64,000 bases of DNA from Ganoderma boninense (taxonomy: Eukaryota; Basidiomycota; Agaricomycetes; Polyporales; Polyporaceae): contig CM035310.1 in NCBI GenBank assembly GCA_002900995.3, forward strand, positions 3,496,096-3,560,095, written 5' to 3'. Below are positions 56,401 through 64,000 of this stretch, in pieces. A program made the position numbers and the translations under genes. Positions within the stretch are counted from its first letter, which is position 1, and every line of letters starts with the position of its first letter. The notes below the pieces were generated by a model. The model saw only the letters and a program-made list of their open reading frames with translations, was not told the DNA's origin and did not search any database.

Positions 56401-57441
56401 ATATGTAGGCTCGTTGGAAAGCCCTTACATAGGGCTTTCCGGGCATATAAGGGGCACAAAAAACGGCCAAGAACTGAAGGGTATATGGGGGGAAGAAGTC
56501 AACTATAGGTGACTATTGATGCCTCCCTCATACAGTGGCAACTGGGTGCGCCTGTATGCAGTCTGTACGCCTAGAATACACTTATTAGTAGCTACCAGAT
56601 GCAAAAAGAACGAAGCCAATCGGTCCAGTGGTTCCCAAGGTGCATATACCTGTTCCCCAGGAGGAGGGGATATATGCACCGGAGGAACGGGTGGACGGAT
56701 TTGGGCGCGAGAGGGCTCGTTTTGTGCGCGTCGATCACGCGAACAAAACGCGCCCTCTCGCGAGCAAATGCGTCCAAAAACGGCCGAGATATGGGCCAAA
56801 CATTCCCCCCCTAGAGCGACTACAGAGGGGCCATTAGTATATGTTATAACCTTCGTTGTATGGTCGTGTTAGGTGCGTTAGAAGCGCGCTAATTAGACGA
56901 ACATAATGCAAAAAGAATGAAGTCAATACACCCAGAAATGAGGGAGATACAGCTAACACAATTCCGGGAGGAAGGACAGACTGCCATATTGGGACAGGAG
57001 GGGCAGGAGGTTGGTAGAATGATGGGAGAACCCGGAATTGATGGGGGGAGCCCAGGATTGATGGGGGAATACCAGAATTGATGGGAGGGAGCCCAGAATT
57101 GATGGGGGAGGCACCCAGGCACCCGGGACAGTGGTCCACAGGCTTAGATAAGCCTGGGAGGCAGCAATGCTGTGCCATCAGTGGCCCCGGAGGAGGACCT
57201 CCTAAATAAGGCAAGCGACGACAAGCTGTCCCGGAGGCTCCAGAGGTTCCTGATACATCGCACTTTTAGCCGTAACCTGATGTAAAACGCTCTAGGGTGT
57301 TAGTCGTAACATGATACATCAATACTACAACATATGGTGCGCCTATGTCTTGCATTTTACATGGACGAGGACGTTTTCAGGTGGGCCAAAAAGGAGGAAG
57401 TGGGGATGTCAAAGGTGGAGACGGATGTGATTGGTAGATGA
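53425..57441 (+). pseudogene. TET/JBP-type dioxygenase, 3' end interrupted by a foldback element
   Basis: Exons 53425-53928, 53978-54166, 54237-54737 (all phase 0) give a 397-residue product as it stands. The dioxygenase core reads ANRESVRHRDTSAAPGWLDL, in which H312-x-D314 are the Fe(II) ligands, then TLGNYGE, YDAGSVVLLSGRLVVHG with H363 as distal ligand, and R372 in VPTDR as probable 2-oxoglutarate contact. TET/JBP enzymes oxidise 5-methylpyrimidines in DNA. From about 54671 the reading frame is foldback-element sequence, giving a foreign tail (about VVVLMYHVTTNTLERF). The native end, RLCLAFYMDEDVFRW to the TGA at 57441, is stranded beyond 57332. The last core strand is thus replaced; activity is doubtful although all catalytic residues remain. 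Confidence 0.82.
54671..57332. mobile_element. foldback element with about 1.06-kb inverted arms
   Basis: Left arm 54671 to about 55735 and right arm about 56275 to 57332 are nearly perfect reverse complements (I noticed a mismatch near 55522/56488). The spacer is about 540 bp. The ends are TGTTGTAGTATTGATGTATC and its complement. Each arm has several local hairpins (GGAAAGCCCTATGTAAGGGC-type, and GCGAGAGGGCGCG pairing with CCCTCTCGC) and four CCCATCAATTCTGG-like repeats. No transposase frame; open frames occur in mirrored pairs, so they are not genes. It is inserted in the TET/JBP 3' exon. No perfect target duplication; CGCCTAT recurs on both flanks. Probably non-autonomous. Confidence 0.88.
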
Positions 57442-57540
57442 GCGTAGTTGAGTGCGACTGTGTGCATCGGCGCAAAGTCATCACCCTGTCGCGGTTCCGA
57501 GGCCATCCATACCCTTTCCTCCTGTCTGTACCACACCCCG

Positions 57541-60500
57541 ATGAGCTCCCGTAGGGACCGACCTCCACGAAAAGAGATCATCGAGCATTCGGCGGTCGTT
57601 CGAAGCACGAAGCGGGGGTCCAGAGTCATCCCGACGAAGGCACCGGTCGTATTCGAACGGCGGGCGGGACAAGGCAGGCCGACTGTTCCTGCGCCAGCTG
57701 GGCCTTCGCCAGAGCACAATGCGTCAGAGACAGGGAGCGGATACGACGCCGATGCCCTTAGTGAGCTCGAACACGCCGAGAATAGCTGGCACCCTTTGTT
57801 GGAGACTCGGCGTCCGGCCAAGGTATGGTTTCAACTATTGGACGCAACTAAAGAGTTATAGCTAACGAGGCAAGTGCCTGCCCAGAGTCAGAACGATTAC
57901 CAACGGGAATACCTGACCGTCCGAGACGAATATCTGGCCCGCCGACTTGAGAACGAGGCCTACCCCGTCGGCGGTATCGGGACGTGCGGTCATTCCGTGT
58001 CGTGGCGATGCCTGACGTGCCAAGGCCGACCCACGTTTTGCTACGTATGTTGCCAGGCCACACATTCGACGCTGCCGCTACATCGAGTGGAGTTCTGGCA
58101 GGGCGAGTTCTTCCAGCCTGCCTGGCTTCGACAGGTGGGCGTGCAAGTGCATTGCGGCCACAGCGGTGAACCCTGTCCCTTGTTGCCGTCATACAGTCAG
58201 CCGACTAATCCGCAGCACGCGGCTGGCCTTGAGCGCGATACACTCGCAGGCTTGGTCGCCGAAGGCGCCGCCGACAGGGAAGACCCTGAGGGTACCCAAG
58301 CGGCTTGGGGGTTTGAAGACGACGAAGACGAAGACCAGGCGTTCCATGAAGTGGAGGCGGAGTCGGATTTTGAAGACGAGGACGCCGACCTCTACTACGA
58401 CAAGGCGAGCCGCTCCGACAAGCCCGCATCGGAGGAGCTGCCGTGGATCGGCGAGGCAACTAAACAGCCTCCCCCGTCGGCGCGAGGGCGGCTGTATGCC
58501 AACGACAGACTGGTCGTCGTGGTCGACATCGAAGGTAATCACCGATGCATTCTCTGATGCGCGATGTGTTTGAATGCTCATTAATATCCCAGGGATACAT
58601 GAGCTGCCGTTCTCGTTCTGCATATGCCCCAACGCCGCTCGCGAAGACCTACAGTTACTGGATCTCGGCTATTACCCCGCCTCGAAACTCAGGCCCAAGA
58701 CCGTGTTTACGACGCGTGTGCTGGACGATTTTTTGCTCTCCAACAAGGAGTGCAAGACTCCGGCTCGTAACTACTACAATAAACTTCGTCGCACGACTAA
58801 CGCCGCATTTCCCCACATGGTCCCCGTAAGTGTCATTTCAATTTCTGTCCCGGATGGAAACATCTAAACGGATCCTCAGGACCGATACAAAGAGCTCCTG
58901 CGAGTGTCCCGCCAGTGGCGAAACCAAGGAATGCGACTGTCGGCCGGATTCGCTCACCGGCAGGAGTGCATCGGCCCTGGGGACCTAGCGATCCGCTGTC
59001 CTGCATGCCCTCAGCCCGGCGAGAACCTTCCTGATGATTGGAAAGACGATCCGGAGCAGTACGTGACTTTCGATGCACGCGCCGATGAGAAACTTACCTC
59101 GGATACCACAGCTGGAAGTATATGAGATCGGTGGTGTTAGACGGCAACTTTAGTGCGCAACATAAGCACATGCGGAACCCTGAAGATGATGTCGCCCTGG
59201 CCGACGGCCATGCCTTCATGGTGACCGACGCCCCATACAAAGAACACCTCCGCACTGCTGCGGAATTCAAAGAGGTGATGCGCCCAAGGACACTGCCGTG
59301 ATCAGTACTAACAGTTGTCCCTGCGAGACGTAGAAGCCGACATGTCACGAACATCGCGCAGTATTGACGGCCACCATGGAGCGAGCGAAGTTCGAGGCGA
59401 CCGGTATCGGCGCCGCGGCATGCTCACGACACGGATTCTTCGCTCCTCATGCCTGCGTCGATTTTCAACTAGGAGAAAGGTAGCTTCGTTACACGAGCCT
59501 CCGAGCACGCCGACGTTCAGTTCTGACGCGTTTCGGACAGGCAGCGAAACATGGATTATGTCCTTCATTGGATTCTCGCCTGGCTGAACGGACTGACCCT
59601 CATCGTCGTTCTATACGATATCATATGCCAATACTTCACCAATCTTCGGGCACGTTTTGAAAAAAGCCCTCATCTCGTCATGCCGGCAGGGCTCAAGATT
59701 CAACGAGGCATCGGTCAGTTTCACGTACATGGCCATGTCGCTCAATGCTTTGCCCGGTTTTCGAGCAACTTCATATCGGGGGCGGGCATGCAGGATGGCG
59801 AAATCATCGAAACCCTCTGGAATCAAACCAACGCTATTGCAGACTCAACAAAAGGGATGTCTTCGGCGCATCGGAGGGAAGTCATCGATGACCACATGAA
59901 CGATTCTAACTGGAAGAAGCTCACCAAAATATGTACGGATGAATTCCTCCTCTGCGATGAAGGACTTACTATATTATGGCTGTGCACAGCCAACATATTG
60001 ATAACAAAATGGAAGAGGGTTTGCCGGGAACACAGGCCTGCGGTAGAGGCGTTCGAAGACCTCTGCAAGGCTACCGATGTAGACTTGCAGGAGGAGTGGC
60101 AGGCGGCTGCCGATAACGCGGATCTGGCTAGAGACGCCGATCCTACTGCGATGGACATCTATGACGTATCGGCGCAACCGTGTACGCACTACCCGTTGCT
60201 GCCGCACACTTCCAATCTGACGCATGGACATCCAGTGCCCTCAAGGAGGGAGATTCAGCTGATGCTCGCCGAACAAGAGCTCGCCGATCAAACATTGGCT
60301 GGCGGTGTGGCTGACTGGATTGCGACGGGTCTCAAACTAGAGGAGAGCAAGTGAGTCAAAAATGTCTCCGTTGGCTCGGTAGCTCGGAGTGTGTAGTGAC
60401 TTTCAACCCAGGTTGGCAGTGGCATACTCAGCGCGCCGGTTAAAGGCGGCCGGTGGAACGCAAACGAGATTAAGCTTGGTTCAACAGCGTCAGAAACTCA

Positions 60501-61493
60501 GGAAAGACATCGTCGCTTTCAATCAGAGGAGCAGCACCCACCTCGGCGATCAGGGCAACGTACTTCCCCTCGCCGAAGAGGTGGATGGCGGTCGATTGGG
60601 AGCGGAATGGGATGGGATTCAGCCTGACGCCAACACAGCACCGGGAGACGTTGGCGGCGAGGTAGACGAAGACGAAGATCTTTCGCAGTCTGAGAGGCTC
60701 AGGCTAGCACTGCCGTCCACGGTTGGGATCGCCGTTCTTCGCTTGCGAGGCCAACAGGCCCTCGCCCTCTCTGAACGGCTTTTACGTGAGGGTCAGATGA
60801 ATGACGCCCTTCAAGCGATCAGAACCGGTATCGGCTACAAATCCCTGCTTTACCGGACGAAAGTGCGCCATGCTCCGACGTACCGTGCGAAGCTTCGAAG
60901 CTTCGACGAGACTCATGTCGCCGATGAAGGCATCCGCAAGCACGTACGGATTTACATGCATGCGCGCGCCGCGATGCAGAAACTGTTCGACCCCGCCGAC
61001 GACACCGACCTGGGTCCTCAAACACAGTTCCTTGAGAAATACAAGGAAATTAAGAAGGAGGACCTCCTGGCCACGACAGCGGTCCTGGAGTCGTTCACGC
61101 CGGGGCTTAGGAATAAACATGCGGCATGGTTTTGGAACATCGCCGACACGGCTATTGGAGCCGACAGCCAGTGGATGAAGGACTGTGAGTGTGCCCACGC
61201 CGCGGGACCTTTGCTACATCTGACCGGATGACTTTACAGATCGTCGGATGCTCTGGCTACGCGCGTATGCACGCAAGCGACGCTGGGATGAGGAGGTGAA
61301 GCTGGTGCCATTCGAGATGGACTGCGTCGTCCGGCACTTTGATACCTGCGCGAGCCGTTGGGAGGAGTGGTCAGCGGACTGCGAAACACCAGGGCATACT
61401 GCGTATGCGCGATTGCAGAGGTGGATTTGGGCCAGTCTCAGGGACCATGCCAAGGGCGCTTTCAGCTCCGCTCAGGCTGCGTACACTCCTTAG
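57541..61493 (+). CDS. KDZ transposase, apparently intact
   Basis: Nine exons: 57541-57822, 57886-58534, 58593-58825, 58880-59058, 59112-59274, 59334-59479, 59541-60350, 60412-61184, 61240-61493; 1162 residues, every junction in phase. The N-terminal zinc-binding CxC region has C128, H130, C136, C139, C146, C149, C150 and H154 (GTCGHSVSWRCLTC, FCYVCC). The RNase-H-like core has VLDGNF (D458), CHEHRAV, LYDIICQY (D577), FHVHGH and GEIIETLW (E638/E641), matching the KDZ acidic triad. The C-terminal KYKEIKKEDLL and RWDEEVKLVPFEMD helices are typical. No stop or frameshift, so the element may be mobile or recently so. The first intron's donor and acceptor are my best choice among alternatives. Confidence 0.9.
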
Positions 61494-61560
61494 AGGGAGG
61501 AGTTAAATAGCCACACGGATGCCGTATCGGGGTGTAAACACACCGATGTTTATGTAATAC

Positions 61561-62364
61561 GTGACGGAACGTTCTCCGAAATGGCACGACTGGTACGATC
61601 TCTTCCTATCCGTCATGGAGGCCGCTGCAAGATCCCAGGCTGAAGACACCATGTGGTCGTCAAGACTAGAGGTTCTACTTACCATATCACGCATCGCCGA
61701 GGCGATTGAATCCCTTCCGAGCCAGCCAGACGCCTTGACCCTGCGCCGATGGAACCATGGTATCGGACGGGAGTTGGTAAGCACCACGGCCCTTAGAGTT
61801 GCATGAGCGTGCCCCTAACGATGTGTACGATGTACCAGTGGATAGCGATCGGTGCGATTGGAATGGAAGGTGCCGCTTCAATCACGGTGACCAGCGCGGC
61901 AGATGCTGTTCCTGCAGCCGAATGTCCTCCTTTGGTGCTGCTCTTCCACGCAGTAAGCTGGAGGCACCGAAGACTTACGTTCGATCTCTCTCGGCTGGAT
62001 CACGCGTCGTTTCTCTCCTCGGCCCACTCGCTCTTGAGCGGACCCCTCACTGGAGGAGAAAAATGGGGATTTCCCAAATGGTGGAATTGGAGTGCGGTGC
62101 ATTCCGCCGAAGGCACCGATATGCCGGGATGGTGGGACAACCCCACGCCCGATGTGGTATGTGACGGAAATGAACCTCGCAATTGGATATTGACAAGAAG
62201 CCCAGGGACCGCCTATGCCCCTTTTTGAATCCGACCGAGTCGACATTGAAGGCACGGCGGGGAAGGCATACAAAGCATTGACCACGCTGTTATTCCAAAA
62301 GGGGTGCGAGTTGCAGGAAATCGAAGCCAGGATTACAGAGCTTAGTTTGGGGCTGTCTGATTAG
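61561..62364 (+). CDS. unassigned small gene downstream of the transposase
   Basis: Coding-like pieces: about 61561-61773 (SPKWHDWYDLFLSVMEAAAR, LRRWNHGIGREL), a GT-AG intron to about 61838, then WIAIGAIGMEGAA, and a last exon from about 62195 (GPPMPLFESDRVDIEG, LQEIEARITELSLGLSD) to the TAG at 62364. The start codon is not resolved (no ATG at the 5' edge of the first piece) and the middle exons are uncertain. Helical and Trp-rich; no family recognised. Its position inside the element suggests cargo. Confidence 0.4.
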
Positions 62365-62870
62365 CAAAGGATCCTGTACCCTAACAACGCGAACGGAGAG
62401 AACTGGACGTCCCTCTGGTGCCAAAGACGAGAATGAGACCGCTGATGAGGTTACGTCACGTCTGGTATATCAATTGAGCCATACCAATGGCCGCCGATGC
62501 AGGGTGAGATGTACAAGAATAAGAGGGAGCGCCGGGTGGGCGTCACCTCCTTGGGGGCCTGCCTGCGGAGGGTGAACCACCAATGAACGTCTGTGCGCCG
62601 GGTGTAGTCCACACCGTAGTGGGGGCCTCGAAGACAGGCATGAGTGAAGGCACTCCGCGGCCGACATAAATTGAGAGCTGTGGACGTTGCGCAAGTACGT
62701 CGACCAGCAGGGCGTCAATGGTCAGACATAAGCGGATTTGCTCCCCGGCGCGATGGCCCCTCGACGGGAACCCGGTCGCCCCAGCTCGTGCCAAACCTGC
62801 ATACGCCACGTTCTCTGCCTGCTATGATACAGGTCCGTATGCTTGCGACCTGCAGCCGAGGCAAAAGGCG
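62365..62870. other. spacer before the right array, no gene recognised
   Basis: About 500 bp between the last cargo gene and the inverted array. No conserved frame seen. Confidence 0.4.
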
Positions 62871-64000
62871 ACCTGTGGTAGCAGTCGAGATGGGAGCACC
62901 GGCCGGGCGTCAGCTGTGCGTGGCTTTGCCTCCCGGCCGGGATTGCCCCCCGGAAGAAAATCTGTGTGCCGCCCGTCGTCCCAGAAATATTCAACACACA
63001 TTAGTAGACTGTACGTATATAATGTGCGACAAGAGCGCACCTCGGCCGACGCAAACGGCGACCTGTGGAAGCAGTCGAGATGGGAGCACCGGCCGGGCGT
63101 CAGCTGTAGGTGGCTTTGTCTCCCGGCCGGGATTGCTCCCCGAAGCAAAATCTGTCCGCAGTGCGGTGGTCGTAAATACACCTCCTATTGGTTAGTACAC
63201 TTACAACGTACCGTTCAATATCAATGCGCCCCGCGGCCGACGCAAACGGCGACCTGTGGAAGCAGTCGAGGTGGGAGCACCGGCCGGGCGTCAGCTGTAG
63301 GTGGCTTTGCCTCCCGGCCGGGATTGCCCCCCGGAAGAAAATCTGTGTGCCGCCCGTCGTCCCAGAAATATTGAAAACACATTAGTAGGCTGTACGTATA
63401 CAATGTGCGACAAGAGCGCACCGCGGCCGACGCAAACGGCGACCTGTGGAAGCAGTCGATGGGAGCACCGGCCGGCGTCAGCTGTGCGTGGCTTTGCCTC
63501 CCGGCCGGGATTGCCCCCCGGAAGAAAATCTGTGTGCCGCGCGTCGTCCCAGAAATATTGAAAACACATTAGCAGGCTGTACGTATACAATGTGCGACAA
63601 GAGCGCACCGCGGCCGACGCAAACGGCGACCTGTGGAAGCAGTCGAGGTGGGAGCACCGGCCGGGCGTCAGCTGTAGGTGGCTTTGTCTCCCGGCCGGGA
63701 TTGCTCCCCGAAGCAAAATCTGTCCGCAGTGCGGTGGTCGTAAATACACCTCCTATTGGTTAGTACACTTACAACGTACCGTTCAATATCAATGCGCCCC
63801 GCGGCCGACGCAAACGGCGACCTGTGGAAGCAGTCGAGGTGGGAGCACCGGCCGGGCGTCAGCTGTAGGTGGCTTTGCCTCCCGGCCGGGATTGCCCCCC
63901 GGAAGAAAATCTGTGTGCCGCCCGTCGTCCAGAGAATATTGAAAAACACATTAGTAGGCTGTACGTATACAATGTGCGACAAGAGCGCACCGCGGCCGAC
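62871..64000. repeat. right tandem array, inverted relative to the left array
   Basis: The same 190-bp repeat as at 43.6-45.0 kb in reverse complement: GACCTGTGGAAGCAGTCGAG, CCGGCCGGGCGTCAGCTG, GCCGCCCGTCGTCCCAGAAA and ATGTGCGACAAGAGCGCACC recur. Some units are replaced by a second type with GCAGTGCGGTGGTCGTAAAT, CCTCCTATTGGTTAGTACAC and AACGTACCGTTCAATATCAA (about 63156-63225 and 63726-63796). The array continues past the window end. Confidence 0.92.

Larger units (their letters stand above)
43590..64000. mobile_element. large KDZ-type DNA transposon with TET/JBP cargo (partial)
   Basis: The segment between oppositely oriented arrays of one 190-bp repeat holds a KDZ transposase, a TET/JBP dioxygenase, a protein with an HMG-like segment and three further genes. 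KDZ (Kyakuja-Dileera-Zisupton) transposons of basidiomycetes are known to carry TET/JBP genes and often a divergent HMG protein (established knowledge). That the inverted arrays are its subterminal regions is my inference. The left end is uncertain near 43.4-43.6 kb; the right end is outside the window. A foldback element has inserted inside it. Confidence 0.72.

Overview
The window is eukaryotic and fungal: genes carry many short introns (mostly 44-90 bp, GT-AG, with CTAAC-type branch sites), and the families present point to a basidiomycete of class Agaricomycetes, probably a wood-decay polypore (inference). They are an expanded BTB/POZ family, degenerate F-box/LRR proteins, a secreted GH3 beta-glucosidase, and a KDZ transposase linked to a TET/JBP dioxygenase.

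Region 1 (1-43 kb) is a fast-evolving host cluster. About 20 BTB/POZ loci share one architecture: exon 1 is the BTB core, one phase-2 intron follows at a fixed place, and exon 2 is a helical and C-terminal region with invariant C-x5-C and C-x2-C pairs and a terminal RLPEIFGI-VEGWG-like motif. Seven look intact (644, 2304, 4270, 19741, 21012, 25703, 41768); the others are frameshifted, truncated or exon-2-only. Two segmental duplications explain much of this. The block at 4.3-6.9 kb is repeated at 12.9-16.5 kb. A module of divergent BTB pair, F-box/LRR gene and SDR gene occurs at 25.7-31.9 kb and, decayed, at 32.3-37.4 kb, with a related BTB-pair plus F-box version at 19.7-25.2 kb. A GH3 beta-glucosidase (38.3-41.4 kb, one frameshift) and a divergent BTB gene (41.8-42.9 kb) close the region. 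Two stretches (6.9-10.8 and 11.6-12.9 kb) hold no gene I recognise apart from one unassigned two-exon gene at 10.8-11.6 kb.

Region 2 (about 43.6-64 kb, running off the right edge) looks like one large transposable unit. A tandem array of about 190-bp GC-rich repeats lies on the left (43.6-45.03 kb), and the same repeat lies in reverse orientation on the right (62.87 kb to the edge). Between them are a protein with an acidic repeat (minus), a 996-residue protein with a Zn-cluster-like cysteine motif (plus), an 873-residue basic protein with an HMG-like segment (minus), a TET/JBP-type 2-oxoglutarate/Fe(II) dioxygenase (plus), an apparently intact 1162-residue KDZ transposase in nine exons (plus), and an unassigned short gene. 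This matches the published association of KDZ transposons with TET/JBP genes and a divergent HMG protein in basidiomycetes. A 2.66-kb foldback element with roughly 1.06-kb nearly identical inverted arms is inserted in the last conserved strand of the TET/JBP gene: the Fe(II)- and 2OG-binding residues lie on the left, and the displaced C-terminus is still readable on the right.
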